A stretch of 64,000 nucleotides of DNA from Pseudonocardiales bacterium (GCA_023252195.1 JAHEXI010000001.1:588776-652775); one strand, 5' to 3'; positions 55,424-64,000 are shown, counted from the first letter of the stretch. Translations and numbers: made by a program. The notes: generated from the letters alone by a model not told the origin.

Positions 55424-56218
55424 TTGCTAGCGCGACGCAAGGCCCTGGTGACCAACGACGACGGCATCGACTCGCCGGGCCTCGTTGCGCTGGCTGCCGC
55501 AGCGGTTGCGGCCGGCCTCGAGGTCGTGGTGGCCGCTCCCGCGCGGCAGTCCAGCGGGGCCAGCGCAGGAATCATCGCGACGACCCGGCAGGGTCAGACG
55601 CTGATCGAGCGACGGCAGCTGGCCGATCTCCCCGGCGTCGAGGCCTACGCTGTGGATGCCCAGCCGGCGTACATTGTGCGCGCGGCGATCCGCGGCTGGT
55701 TGGACCCGGCACCGGAGCTGGTCCTGGCGGGTGTCAACCTCGGAGCGAACGTGGGACGCGCGATCCTGCATTCCGGCACCGTAGGAGCGGCGCTGACCGC
55801 CGGGTTGAACGGTTTGTATGGGCTAGCCGTGTCGCTCGACGTCGGCTGGCACCCTGCTGGCGCGCCGCACTGGTCCACCGTCGGGCACCTGTTGCCGGAC
55901 GTCCTGGAATTACTGGCTGGTGCTCCGCACGGCACCGTGCTCACGCTTAACATCCCAGACCGGCCAGCCGAGGCGCTGGGCGAGATGCGCTACGCCGCAC
56001 TCGCGCAGTTCGGAACCGTGCAGACCACCGTCGACCGGGTGGACGACGGTGAGCTGCACCTCGCGCAGGTCGAGACGCAGGCTTCGCCGGCGGCGGACAC
56101 CGACAGTGCCCTGCTCGCGGCCGGGCATCCGACCCTGACCGCGCTGGAGTCCGTTCGCGAGGTATCCGGGCCGGCGATCCCGCAGTGGCTGGCATCGGCG
56201 ATTCACCGCATCGGTTGA
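55424..56218 (+). CDS. surE: 5'/3'-nucleotidase SurE
   Basis: A 264-residue metal-dependent nucleotidase acting on nucleoside monophosphates. TTG 55424 follows GGATGGAGG. The active site is fully visible: TNDDGIDSPGL (two metal aspartates), APARQSSGASAGI (serine) and GVNLGANVGRAILHSGTVGAA (asparagine). SurE is linked to stress survival. It is 36 bases after the YbdK-like gene. Confidence 0.92.
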   Translation: MLARRKALVTNDDGIDSPGLVALAAAAVAAGLEVVVAAPARQSSGASAGIIATTRQGQTLIERRQLADLPGVEAYAVDAQPAYIVRAAIRGWLDPAPELVLAGVNLGANVGRAILHSGTVGAALTAGLNGLYGLAVSLDVGWHPAGAPHWSTVGHLLPDVLELLAGAPHGTVLTLNIPDRPAEALGEMRYAALAQFGTVQTTVDRVDDGELHLAQVETQASPAADTDSALLAAGHPTLTALESVREVSGPAIPQWLASAIHRIG

Positions 56219-56358
56219 TTGCCATCTCGGTGCACTCGGTGGTCAACGCAGATCGTTACCTCGATTTATCGTGCCGGCGGTTGCGCGCTTCGCCGACGGT
56301 GAGGACGGTGGTACGTGGACGGCAAAGCCAGCATCCTTGAGACCCTTGGAGCCACAGC

Positions 56359-56757
56359 ATGTCCACTCAGATCAAAGACCACCGACGGGCCGCCGACGCT
56401 CGTGACGACCGGGACCCCGGGCCGTTGCACGCTTCCGCGGACATGACCGCTGAGCCGGTCGCCGCAGACCCGACCACCCAACGGGTGCAGGACTCGATGG
56501 TCCAGCTTGTGCGTCAAGGTCAAGACACGTCACTGAGATCGCTGCAGGTCTGGGCCGATCTGGCCCGCAAGCTCGGCTCCACCGCGCCGAGCTCGCCCGC
56601 AGGCGCGACGATGGTCGCACTCGCCCACGACCCGTTCGAGAAGCTGCTTGAGGCTCAGCGTCAGGTCGTCGAGGAACTCGTCGCCACTCAACGTCAACTT
56701 GCCCAACGGCTTTTCCACACCACCGCCACCGGCGGCGATGGCCTCGCTGCTCGGTAG
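56359..56757 (+). CDS. Phasin-like hypothetical protein
   Basis: A 132-residue hydrophilic protein from ATG 56359. The N-terminus is disordered. From residue 43 there are two long amphipathic helices (VQDSMVQLVRQGQDTSLRS and EKLLEAQRQVVEELVATQRQ), giving a phasin-like helical hairpin. Phasins coat polyhydroxyalkanoate or lipid granules, but family membership is only suggested by the pattern; no PHA genes are nearby. Confidence 0.6.
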   Translation: MSTQIKDHRRAADARDDRDPGPLHASADMTAEPVAADPTTQRVQDSMVQLVRQGQDTSLRSLQVWADLARKLGSTAPSSPAGATMVALAHDPFEKLLEAQRQVVEELVATQRQLAQRLFHTTATGGDGLAAR

Positions 56758-56939
56758 GCCACCTCAGCAGTAAAACCCTCAAGCCGGCCGATTGCGGCCG
56801 CGGGAAACGGCGTGCAATGACGCGGCCGTGCCCTGATAAAGCATGCGCGAGTCCCGACGTTTCGGTGAGATAGTCGTCTGCGCCGCTCAATGGGGCCTGC
56901 CGGTAACAAAGACCACGAACTCAGAAAGGTAATTTCGCA

Positions 56940-57206
56940 ATGAGCAATTCCCTGAATCTCGCCCATCAGTGGTGGGACACCCTCGACCAGACCGACCGTC
57001 AACGGGTCTGGGATGCCCGCTACAGCTATCTGTCCGGCGACCTCGTGGAAAGCATGGCCAACGCCGGCGTGCCGGTGGTCAGCGATGGCCGTTGGTCCTG
57101 CGTCAGCGTCGGACCCACCGGTTTCACTGTGCCGATCGCCGTCCAGCAGCTCCTCGAGCGGCTGCCGCAGGTCCCCGACGAAGACAGCTCACTTTCCGTT
57201 CCGTAA
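56940..57206 (+). CDS. Conserved-looking hypothetical protein
   Basis: An 88-residue protein from ATG 56940 preceded by GAAAGGTAA. It begins MSNSLNLAHQWWDTLDQTDR and has RWSCVSVGPTGFTVPIAVQQLL in its second half. Good codon bias supports a real gene. No family is recognised. Its 3' end overlaps the convergent aminotransferase gene by 18 bases. Confidence 0.58.
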   Translation: MSNSLNLAHQWWDTLDQTDRQRVWDARYSYLSGDLVESMANAGVPVVSDGRWSCVSVGPTGFTVPIAVQQLLERLPQVPDEDSSLSVP

Positions 57207-58397
57207 GTCGGGCGTGGTAGGCCGGGGGAGTGCGTTGACCAGCCGGTCCAGCTCGTCGTCGGTGTTGTAGTAGTGCACCGAGGCGCGGACCAGTTCGGAT
57301 AGGCCACGGCGCGGCAGATCCAGGCGGGCCGAGCTGGCGACTGAAACGCTGGTGTTCACCCCCGACTCGGCAAGGCGGCGCCGCACAGCCCGTGCTGGGA
57401 CCCCGTCGACGGTGAACGTGACGATCGCACAGCGGCGCAAGCCCTGATCGTGCACGTGCACCCCGTCGAGGGCTGCCAGCCGCTTTCGCAGCCTTTCGGC
57501 CAACGCCGTAACGCGTGCTTCGATGGCATCGAGTCCCCAGGACAGCGCATAGTCGATGGCGACCCCCAGACCGATCTTGGCGGCGTAGTTGGTCTCCCAG
57601 CTCTCGAAGCGCCGCGCGTCTGGGCGGATCTCGTAACGCTCCGGAGCGGTCCACGTGGCGGCGTGCATGTCGAGGAAGGGCGGCTCTAGCTGGTCGAGAA
57701 GCGCGCGACGCACGTAGAGAAAGCCGGTGCCGCGTGGACCGCGCAGGAACTTACGTCCGGTCGCGGAGAGCAGGTCAGCGCCGATGCGATCGACGTCGAC
57801 GGACAGCTGGCCCACTGACTGGCAGGCATCGAGCAGGAACGGTATCCCGGCCTCGCGGGCGACCGCGCCGACCTGTTCAGCGGGGTTGACCAGCCCACCT
57901 TGGGTCGGCACGTGGGTGATCGCGATGAGCTTGACCTCGCCGCCGCCACCACCAAGGCGGCGGCGCAGGTCGGCGACGCTGAGCTGGCCATGCTCGTCAT
58001 CGTCGACGACTTCCACGACCGCGCCGGTGCGGCGCGCGACCTGAAGGAACGCGATGACGTTGCTGGCGTACTCAGCGTGGGCGGTGAGGATGCGTTCGCC
58101 CGGCTTGAACGACATGGCGTAGAAGGCCATATCCCAGGCCCGGGTCGCATTCTCCACAACCGCGACCTCGTCGGCCTCGCAGCCGATCAACCGAGCGATC
58201 GCGGTGTACGTCGCTTCAGTGTGCTCGGCGGCCGCATCGGCGGCCTCATACCCGCCGAACTCGGCTTCCCGACGTAGATGGGCGATGACCGCTTCGGTGA
58301 CCTGCGACGGCGGTAGCGCCGCCCCAGCGTTGTTCAGGTGCGCCACCCGACTTACCCCTGGGGTATCGCGCCGGGCACGGTCCACGTCGAAGGCCAC
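57189..58397 (-). CDS. Class V aminotransferase / cysteine desulfurase-like PLP enzyme
   Basis: A 402-residue fold-type I PLP enzyme. GTG 58397 gives MAFDVDRARRDTPGVSRVAHLNNAGAALPP; the frame to 58556 crosses a palindromic repeat and is not conserved. Key features are VVENATRAWDMAF, AHAEYASNVIAF, DACQSVGQLSVDVDRIGADLL and the PLP lysine in SATGRKFLRGPRGTGFLYV. Catalytic cysteine of true desulfurases is not obvious, so it may be a lyase or aminotransferase (EgtE-like enzymes are one possibility). No pathway neighbours help. Confidence 0.85.
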   Translation of the reverse strand: MAFDVDRARRDTPGVSRVAHLNNAGAALPPSQVTEAVIAHLRREAEFGGYEAADAAAEHTEATYTAIARLIGCEADEVAVVENATRAWDMAFYAMSFKPGERILTAHAEYASNVIAFLQVARRTGAVVEVVDDDEHGQLSVADLRRRLGGGGGEVKLIAITHVPTQGGLVNPAEQVGAVAREAGIPFLLDACQSVGQLSVDVDRIGADLLSATGRKFLRGPRGTGFLYVRRALLDQLEPPFLDMHAATWTAPERYEIRPDARRFESWETNYAAKIGLGVAIDYALSWGLDAIEARVTALAERLRKRLAALDGVHVHDQGLRRCAIVTFTVDGVPARAVRRRLAESGVNTSVSVASSARLDLPRRGLSELVRASVHYYNTDDELDRLVNALPRPTTPDLRNGK

Positions 58398-58462
58398 AGC
58401 ACACCCTATTCGCGCCGGTATACCCCACGAGCCTGCACGTATCGCCTGAGTGCTCTGCGCCT

Positions 58463-58522
58463 CCCGAACTCCACAGCGGAGTCGTTCGGCCGACCTTGGA
58501 CAGCACTGCTGTGCAGTTCGGG
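58463..58522. repeat. Palindromic element, family 3, copy 2
   Basis: CCCGAACTCCACAGC (58463-58477) and GCTGTGCAGTTCGGG (58508-58522) pair with one mismatch across a 30-base loop. The arms and the right flank (ends in GAGGGCT) resemble the element at 15575-15630. It lies upstream of the aminotransferase gene and downstream of no gene end, so termination is not its obvious role. Confidence 0.72.
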
Positions 58523-58621
58523 AATATGAGGGCTGGTGCGAATGCGGCGCTAGCAAGGGCTGAGCTACCGCGCTGGCGGTAAGACCTCGTCGCCACCGTC
58601 GACCCCCGTTAAGTTAAACGC

Positions 58622-59755
58622 TCAGCTGGGACTGTTGTGTTCGACTTGGGAACCTTGCCGGGACGAGTTATCGATGTCGACGGTAGGTTTGCCGTCTGCT
58701 GTGGTGTTGCCAACCACAACGCAGCCGTTCGAGCCGTCGATGATGATGATTCCACGGGTGATGTTGGGCCCGGAGATTTTGTTGTCACGGAGCTCGACGT
58801 TGGGCCAACGGCGTATGTTCACGGCTTGGGCACCGTTGGACGCGCAGGTATTGCCGATGAAGCTGATGGATGGGCCGCTGGTCGGGGCGGCGTGGTTGCC
58901 ACTCTGGTCGCCGGTGGCGATCAGACACTGCGCATCGACGTTGCGGCAGGTATTATCCGCGATCACGACGTCGTAGGTGGGTGGGCCGTTGCTGTCGTAG
59001 GTTTGGAAACAGTCGGGGTGCGGCGGGTTCGCGTAGCCGGTCGCAGAGATGTCTGTGATGGTGTTGTCAGTGATTCGGTGACCGTTGCCGAAAAAACGCA
59101 TTCCGTCGGCGTCGCCATTGTCGCGGGCCACTGTCCCACTCACGGTATTGTGGCGAACCGCGATCTGGCGCCCGCTGATCCAGATTCCGGCGGTGGCGAC
59201 ATGGTGCACCGTGTTGTCCTCGATGATCGAGTTCTCGCACGGATTGCAGGTGATCCCGCTTCGCTGGGTGTCTTGGACGGTGTTGTGCCGGATGGCCAGG
59301 TCGGTGCCGTTGGCGAAGAGACCGTCGCCGCCGACGACCGTGAAACCCTCGATGATGACGTGGTCGGCCGAGACGTGGATGCTGCGCACGGTGGCCCCGT
59401 CGGCGAAGAGTCTGACCGGCGAGGCCGCGGAGCCCGGACGGTTCATCGTCACGTCGGTGTCGGCGAGGTCGTGACCGGTGAAGCACACCGTGGTGCCGGG
59501 GGAGGCAGCATTCAGGGCCGCCGGGACGTCGTCGGCGCGGGTGACCGTGCGGCGGCAGTCGGGCGGCCCGCTTTGGTTCGGGGCTGGCGCGGAATTCGGG
59601 CTTGACGGGCTCTGGCTGGACCCTGGATTCTGACTAGCTGGAAGGTTCTGGCCAGCCGAGGGGCTCTGGCCCGTGCAACCGCCGACGAGCAGCAGAAGAC
59701 CCAGCGCGGTCATCCAGACCCTCACCATTCGGCGCCGCCGCGTCACCGGTGCCAT
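58622..59755 (-). CDS. Right-handed beta-helix repeat lipoprotein
   Basis: A 377-residue exported lipoprotein. ATG 59755 begins the signal peptide MAPVTRRRRMVRVWMTALGL with lipobox LVGGC (Cys27). A Ser/Pro/Asn/Gln-rich spacer (28-65) precedes a parallel beta-helix with repeated coils such as DLAIRHNTVQDTQRSGI, SIIEDNTVHHVATAGIWI and HRITDNTITDISATGY, the NosD/pectate-lyase type (Beta_helix). It may bind or cleave extracellular polysaccharide; no catalytic residues are assigned. The start is 122 bases from the divergent PrsW gene. Confidence 0.86.
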   Translation of the reverse strand: MAPVTRRRRMVRVWMTALGLLLLVGGCTGQSPSAGQNLPASQNPGSSQSPSSPNSAPAPNQSGPPDCRRTVTRADDVPAALNAASPGTTVCFTGHDLADTDVTMNRPGSAASPVRLFADGATVRSIHVSADHVIIEGFTVVGGDGLFANGTDLAIRHNTVQDTQRSGITCNPCENSIIEDNTVHHVATAGIWISGRQIAVRHNTVSGTVARDNGDADGMRFFGNGHRITDNTITDISATGYANPPHPDCFQTYDSNGPPTYDVVIADNTCRNVDAQCLIATGDQSGNHAAPTSGPSISFIGNTCASNGAQAVNIRRWPNVELRDNKISGPNITRGIIIIDGSNGCVVVGNTTADGKPTVDIDNSSRQGSQVEHNSPS

Positions 59756-59877
59756 CACCCGGAGTCCCGGGACAGAATGTTCACCGGAGCAGGGTATGGC
59801 CCCGCGGTCGTTGTCGGCGTAACCCACCGTCGGCATGTCGGATTCGTACGGTGGGCCAAGGGGGGAAGAAGGTGGTC

Positions 59878-60681
59878 ATGACCACCCAGCGGGATGGGAT
59901 GGACACGAGCAACCGGACCCGTGTGACTGCAACGCGGCGCTGGGCGTGGCTGCCGGTGCTGCTGGCGGGCGTTGGGTTGTTCATCGCCGTCCAGCAGGCT
60001 CTGGTGATCACCGGAAATCCAACATTGGTGCCCTCGCTGCTCGTGCTCGGGGCACTGCTGATTCCGGTGACCTTCGTGGTTTACATCGACGGTCGAAACC
60101 CGGCCTATGACCTGCCGCTGAGCGTTCTGTTGAGCTGCGCGCTGCTGGGTGGCGTGCTGGGATCCTCAGCCGCCAGCGTGCTGGAGTTCGACACCATGCG
60201 ACGGCTGGGTGATCTGCCGACGGTGTACATCGCGCTGATCGAAGAAGCGACCAAGCTTCTGGTACCGGTCGCGATGCTGATCTTCACGCGGTACCGGCGC
60301 AACCCTGCCGACGGGCTACTTATCGGAGTGGCGGTCGGGATGGGTTTCGCCGTGCTGGAGACCTTGGGTTACGGATTTGTGACCCTGCTGGCCAGCGGGG
60401 GAAACCTGTCCGACGCCGAGGGGCTGTTGTTGCTGCGTGGCATCCTCAGCCCGGCTGGGCACGCCGCCTGGACCGGCCTAGCCGCTGCTGCGCTGTGGTG
60501 GGCCCATGCCCAACGGTGGAGACCACGCGGGCTGGCCGCCGTGATCGGCACCTTCGTTCTCGTCGTGATCGTCCATACGTTCTGGGATGCGGTCGGCATC
60601 TGGTACGGCTACCTCATCATCGGGTCCATCAGCCTCGCCCTGCTGCTACGCCAAACCCACCGCACCGTTCTCACCAGATAA
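59878..60681 (+). CDS. PrsW-family intramembrane metalloprotease
   Basis: A 267-residue membrane protein with about eight helices. ATG 59878 is preceded by GGGGGGAAGAA. The PrsW active-site motifs are present: EEATK (E-E-x2-K), F-x3-E in GFAVLETLGYG, H-x3-G-like HAAWTGLAA and H-x3-D in VHTFWDAVG. In Bacillus PrsW starts cleavage of an anti-sigma factor; the target here is unknown. It is divergent from the lipoprotein gene. Confidence 0.9.
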   Translation: MTTQRDGMDTSNRTRVTATRRWAWLPVLLAGVGLFIAVQQALVITGNPTLVPSLLVLGALLIPVTFVVYIDGRNPAYDLPLSVLLSCALLGGVLGSSAASVLEFDTMRRLGDLPTVYIALIEEATKLLVPVAMLIFTRYRRNPADGLLIGVAVGMGFAVLETLGYGFVTLLASGGNLSDAEGLLLLRGILSPAGHAAWTGLAAAALWWAHAQRWRPRGLAAVIGTFVLVVIVHTFWDAVGIWYGYLIIGSISLALLLRQTHRTVLTR

Positions 60682-60711
60682 GCAGGCCCACCGACGAGCG
60701 CAGCGAAGTTT

Positions 60712-60915
60712 TTACTCCGGCGGCGGACCCTGCTCGCCGAGGCGCTGCTTCAGCTGGTCGCCGCCCTTGTCGATCAGGTCCGAGTGCTTGCCGCCGGTCC
60801 TCTGATCGGCGTAGCCCTCCGCCTTCTCGATGCCCTGCTCGACCTTGTCCGGGTGCTTGGCGGCCACTTCCTGGACCTTCTGCTTCAACTCGCCGATCTT
60901 GTCACCGAGACCCAC
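60712..60915 (-). CDS. Antitoxin-like protein of the MT0933/Rv0909 family
   Basis: A 67-residue hydrophilic protein from GTG 60915, supported by GAGGAGA upstream on the minus strand. MGLGDKIGELKQKVQEVAAK is followed by HPDKVEQGIEKAEGYADQRT, the pattern of MT0933-family proteins, annotated as antitoxins after M. tuberculosis Rv0909. No toxin gene is adjacent, so it may be an orphan or a general stress protein (CsbD-like in character). Confidence 0.75.
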   Translation of the reverse strand: MGLGDKIGELKQKVQEVAAKHPDKVEQGIEKAEGYADQRTGGKHSDLIDKGGDQLKQRLGEQGPPPE

Positions 60916-61142
60916 GATGTCTCCTCTCGAGTTCCGGCACACGGTGTGCCGGTCGGTATTGGCTACCCCGAACCACGCGCAGACTCACATCATGACCGAA
61001 ATTAGCTCGACTGGGGGTGGCGGCGGCGCTTGGCGCAGCGACCGGGTGAGCCGGAGGGTTCATCCGGAGACGTCTGGGGAACCCGGATGACACGGCTGAA
61101 CAGGGCGGCACGTGCCCGACGAACGGTGAGGTGAACGACCGG

Positions 61143-62555
61143 ATGGCAATCACGACGACCAACCCCGCGACCGGTGAGACGCTGCGTACCTTCGAGGCAT
61201 TGGCCGACCGGGAGATCGACGCGCGGATCGCCAGGGCAGCGGCTGCCTTTCATAGCTACCGGAAAACCACCTTCGCCCAGCGCGCTGAGTGGATGCACGC
61301 GGCTGCCGGCATCCTGGAAGCCAAAACTGAGGACATCGCCGAGCTGGTGACCCTGGAAATGGGCAAGACACTGAAAGCCGCCAAGGCTGAGATAGCGAAA
61401 TGTGCTGCCGGTGCGAGGTTCTACGCCGAGAATGCGGAGCGTTTTCTTGCTGACGAACCAGCCGACCCGGAGTCGGTATCCGCCGCCAAGGCATATACCC
61501 ACTGGCAGCCGCTCGGCCCGGTGCTGGCTATCATGCCTTGGAACTTCCCGTTATGGCAGGTAATCCGGTTTGCCGCACCTGCCCTCATGGCGGGCAACGT
61601 CGGACTGCTCAAGCATGCGTCCAACGTGCCGCAAACCGCGTTACGGCTTCAGGATGTGTTCCTTGAGGCCGGTTTACCGCAGGACGTCTTCCAGACCTTG
61701 CTCATCGGTTCCGACGCCATCGAAAAGGTGCTCACCGACACAAGGGTGGTGGCCGCGACCTTGACCGGCAGCGAGGGCGCCGGCCGATCCGTCGCAGAGA
61801 TCGCCGGCCGTGAAATCAAGAAGACCGTGCTGGAGCTCGGCGGCAGCGACCCCTTCGTCGTCATGCCCTCCGCCGACTTGACGCATGCCGCCGCGGTCGC
61901 AACTACCGCGCGCTGCCAGAACAACGGGCAGAGCTGCATCGCCGCGAAACGGTTCATCGTCCATGCCGATGCTGCTGAGGAGTTCCAGTGGCGGTTCGTC
62001 GAGAACATGTCGTCGCTCGTCGTCGGAGACCCCACCGACGAGCGGACCGACGTCGGCCCGCTCGCGACCGAACAGGGTCTGCGGGATGTCGAAGAAGTGG
62101 TGAATGACGCCGTCGGTAAGGGCGCCCAGGTGCTCTGCGGCGGCCAGCGGCCGGATCACCCGGGCTGGTTCTACCCGCCCACCGTGATCACCGGGGTGAC
62201 ACCGGACATGCGGATGTACCGCGAAGAGGTGTTCGGCCCGGTCGCCCAGCTCTATGCGGTGCCGGACATCGACGCGGCGATCCGCCTGGCCAACGACACC
62301 GCCTTCGGCCTGGCGTCCAACGCATGGACCGGCGACCCCGCCGAACAAGACAGATTCATCGAGGAGCTGGAGGCTGGTCAGGTGTTCATTAACGGAATGA
62401 CCACCTCATACCCCCAGCTGCCGTTCGGTGGGGTGAAAAACTCCGGTTACGGGCGTGAGCTGTCAGACCTCGGTATTCGTGAATTCTGCAACGCCAAGAC
62501 GGTGTGGATCGGGAACCCTCACGCAGACGACGCTGGGAGCCCTCCGACCGAGTAA
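61143..62555 (+). CDS. gabD2: Succinate-semialdehyde dehydrogenase (GabD2-type)
   Basis: A 470-residue aldehyde dehydrogenase closely resembling M. tuberculosis GabD2 (Rv1731) throughout. ATG 61143 gives MAITTTNPATGETLRTFEAL; GTG 61131 is possible. The substrate pocket and cofactor motifs are MPWNFPLWQVIRFAAPALMA and GSEGAGRSVAEIAG. The catalytic glutamate is in ELGGSDPFVV and the catalytic cysteine in NNGQSCIAAKRF. It links 4-aminobutyrate or the Kgd product succinic semialdehyde to succinate, which is relevant because kgd lies in the same window. Confidence 0.9.
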   Translation: MAITTTNPATGETLRTFEALADREIDARIARAAAAFHSYRKTTFAQRAEWMHAAAGILEAKTEDIAELVTLEMGKTLKAAKAEIAKCAAGARFYAENAERFLADEPADPESVSAAKAYTHWQPLGPVLAIMPWNFPLWQVIRFAAPALMAGNVGLLKHASNVPQTALRLQDVFLEAGLPQDVFQTLLIGSDAIEKVLTDTRVVAATLTGSEGAGRSVAEIAGREIKKTVLELGGSDPFVVMPSADLTHAAAVATTARCQNNGQSCIAAKRFIVHADAAEEFQWRFVENMSSLVVGDPTDERTDVGPLATEQGLRDVEEVVNDAVGKGAQVLCGGQRPDHPGWFYPPTVITGVTPDMRMYREEVFGPVAQLYAVPDIDAAIRLANDTAFGLASNAWTGDPAEQDRFIEELEAGQVFINGMTTSYPQLPFGGVKNSGYGRELSDLGIREFCNAKTVWIGNPHADDAGSPPTE

Positions 62556-62575
62556 CAGGTGGCACGGCACCCCGG

Positions 62576-63373
62576 TCACGCGCGCCCCAGCACCGCCCAC
62601 GCCCGGGCCTGCAGTTGGAAGGGCCCATCGGGCGAGCCCAGGAGCTCGGCGAACCGGTGACGTAGCGCCGCACGCCGCGCCGGCGGTAGCGATACGCAGA
62701 ACGCACCCGACGGAGCCACGCCGAGCTCCAACGGGGCCCACAGGTCGGCAAAGTCGCGGTAGGTGGCGCTCACTACCACCGGGCCCATCTCCACCTCCAC
62801 CAGACCGGCGTCGTGCCACAGTCGGCCAAGCTCTCCAGGGGAGCAAAATGGCATTCGCCGGCCCTCGTCGAGAGCGCGTGCCGGTTCGCCCTCCACGTCG
62901 ATGGCGGCGTCCCAGAAGGCACGCAACAGTCGCATCTGTCCGGCGTAGTCCCACACGGTTGCCGCCACCACGGCACCGGGGCGCGCCACCCGGCGCATCT
63001 CGGCGACGCCGGCGGCGGCGTCAACCATGAAATTCACAACCAGCTGGGCGAAGACGGCGTCGAATGTCGCAGCCTCGAACGGAAGCGCCTCCGCTGTCCC
63101 CACCCGGACATCAGCCCCCGGCACCCGTACCCGGCAGGCGCGGGCATAGCCGTCGGAAGGATCGACCGACGCCACCAGCGCCGGCTCCCCGACCGCGTGG
63201 GAAAGGGCCAAGGTGAGCGCGCCCGGCCCGCACCCCACGTCGAGCACCCGGGCGCCGGCAGCCACCCCGGCTCGCTCGACGAGGGCGGCGGCCAAGGCCG
63301 GCCCGTAGCGCCCGACCAGGAGGTCGTAGGCCTCGGGCGACGTTCGGAAAGAGGCCAGGTCGTCCGTGGACAC
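62576..63373 (-). CDS. Class I SAM-dependent methyltransferase
   Basis: A 265-residue methyltransferase starting at GTG 63373. Motif I is VLDVGCGPGALTLALS, motif II carries VASVDPSDGY, and motif III/IV is FDAVFAQLVVNFMVD with RRVARPGAVVAATVWDY, the Methyltransf_11 pattern. The C-terminal half shapes the acceptor pocket. The substrate is unknown. It converges on gabD2 with a 20-base gap. Confidence 0.87.
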   Translation of the reverse strand: MSTDDLASFRTSPEAYDLLVGRYGPALAAALVERAGVAAGARVLDVGCGPGALTLALSHAVGEPALVASVDPSDGYARACRVRVPGADVRVGTAEALPFEAATFDAVFAQLVVNFMVDAAAGVAEMRRVARPGAVVAATVWDYAGQMRLLRAFWDAAIDVEGEPARALDEGRRMPFCSPGELGRLWHDAGLVEVEMGPVVVSATYRDFADLWAPLELGVAPSGAFCVSLPPARRAALRHRFAELLGSPDGPFQLQARAWAVLGRA

Positions 63374-63416
63374 GACGTCAGGATGCCACGCGCGGCGGAG
63401 TAACGGCCCCCACTCG

Positions 63417-63890
63417 TCACACCACGGTGGTCAGCCACCTGCATGCGTTGTGGATCGGGTCAGTGGCGATCTGTTCCTGGGGAGCTAACGCTGTTGAGTA
63501 CCGTCGGCCTTTCCTGTCCACGGCCACTGACACGGTGATCGCCAGCATGATCCGTCGGCCAGCATGCGCAGCACGTTGCCGGTTGGCACTCCAGCGGTAG
63601 CGCTACCGACGGTTCGGGTTCGCTGACGTCCCCGGAATGCGACGGCCACGCCTTCCGCGGCGCTCGCGGTCCGCTCGTCGTGCACCACTGCTACCGGCAC
63701 ACCTGAGCTATCTTCCGGGCTGCTGGGAAAGTCCATTGTGGGCACGCCGCTGTTCAACAGCCGCCCGGGCTGATAAGTGAATTGTGCTCCCCAGCCCGAG
63801 CGGCGCTGGTAAGACAGGAAAGTCACCGGACCCAGCAGCGGGCCGATGGCTGCGAGCATGGGATGCACGGTGCCCCCGGTGTGGAGTGTT
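63417..63890 (-). pseudogene. S41-family peptidase, 5'-truncated and frameshifted
   Basis: The minus strand encodes the C-terminal part of an S41 (tail-specific/Prc-like) serine protease: TGGTVHPMLAAIGPLLG, then VPVAVVHDERTASAAEGVAVAF with the catalytic serine region, and SATAGVPTGN. After DGS the frame is lost near 63548; shifting one base restores LAITVSVAVDRKGRRYSTAL and DPIHNACRWL to TGA at 63417-63419. The N-terminal portion is absent: upstream lies the end of an IS3 element, and the only ATG (63907) belongs to the insertion sequence. The gene was probably broken by the insertion, then lost a base; a sequencing error for the frameshift cannot be excluded. Confidence 0.72.
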
Positions 63891-64000
63891 CCCGATTTTA
63901 TTGACACCGATTTAGGCTGCCAGGTCGGTTAGTTCCCTATATCCTAGCTCGTATTCGAGGGGTGTCAAGTATCCGAGGGTGGAGTGTCGCCGGCGGCGGT
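63890..64000 (-). mobile_element. IS3-family insertion sequence, one end (runs out of the window)
   Basis: The segment encodes the end of an IS3-type integrase and then about 20 bases of AT-richer terminal sequence abutting the S41 peptidase remnant. The exact end and terminal repeat cannot be set, because the other end is outside the window. Confidence 0.65.
63912..64000 (-). CDS. IS3-family transposase OrfB, C-terminal end (partial)
   Basis: The last 29 codons of a transposase, read on the minus strand to TAA at 63912-63914. The peptide HSTLGYLTPLEYELGYRELT is the standard C-terminal signature of DDE integrases of the IS3 family. The catalytic residues lie beyond the window end, so activity cannot be judged. 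Confidence 0.78.
   Translation of the reverse strand, partial: RRRRHSTLGYLTPLEYELGYRELTDLAA

Overview
The window is high-GC DNA from an actinobacterium. Lineage markers include MtrA-MtrB-LpqB, a WhiB1-type WhiB protein, a SigH/SigR sigma factor with a mycothiol-type zinc anti-sigma factor, the tiny ribosomal protein bL37, a TB7.3-type biotin carrier, multifunctional Kgd (2-oxoglutarate decarboxylase), and small Actinobacteria-only families (Rv3235-like, DUF6912-like, DUF6104-like). From 1 to about 26.3 kb the gene order follows the Mycobacterium tuberculosis Rv3257c-Rv3217c block, so Mycobacteriales/Pseudonocardiales or a near relative is likely; I cannot fix the genus. Nickel superoxide dismutase with its SodX protease points away from Mycobacterium itself.

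Layout. 1-2.9 kb: mannose activation (manB end, Trm112-like, TobH-like, manA). 3-5.3 kb: a CDF metal transporter and a stand-alone biotin carboxylase. 5.3-15 kb: tmk-mtrA-mtrB-lpqB, comF, hpf, secA. 15.2-15.6 kb: the decayed remains of a toxin-antitoxin pair beside a palindromic repeat. 15.6-23.1 kb: Rv3235-like, SpoU methyltransferase, DUF6912, pruA, rsgA, aroA, SRAP protein and a hydrolase. 23.1-26.3 kb: sigH-rshA behind a consensus SigR-type promoter, bL37, TB7.3, whiB1 behind a perfect CRP-type site, and a membrane protein. 26.3-28.6 kb: SirB1-like, sodN/sodX divergent pair, rmlC. 28.8-46.9 kb: a multi-PAS GGDEF-EAL protein, MFS, aldo/keto reductase, DUF6104, kgd, a fused four-domain ABC exporter, ferredoxin, deaminase, PhoD, MaoC and GNAT genes. 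46.9-49.3 kb: a berberine-bridge oxidoreductase and a thin region with doubtful small ORFs. 49.2-53.8 kb: pstSCAB with a PHO box, ending in a DNA-binding-only winged-helix protein instead of phoU. 53.8-63.4 kb: tatA, YbdK-like ligase, surE, phasin-like protein, aminotransferase, beta-helix lipoprotein, PrsW, gabD2 and a methyltransferase. The right end holds an S41 peptidase pseudogene cut by an IS3-family element that runs out of the window.

The most distinctive unexplained structure is a set of long near-perfect palindromes between genes, mostly at gene 3' ends. Two palindromes recur as sequence-related pairs and a third pair shares one arm. Some palindrome arms contain the stop codons of both flanking genes. 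They could be bidirectional terminators, REP-like elements or MITE remnants.

No CRISPR array, tRNA, rRNA or complete mobile element was found. All function calls come from reading motifs by eye; no database search was possible.
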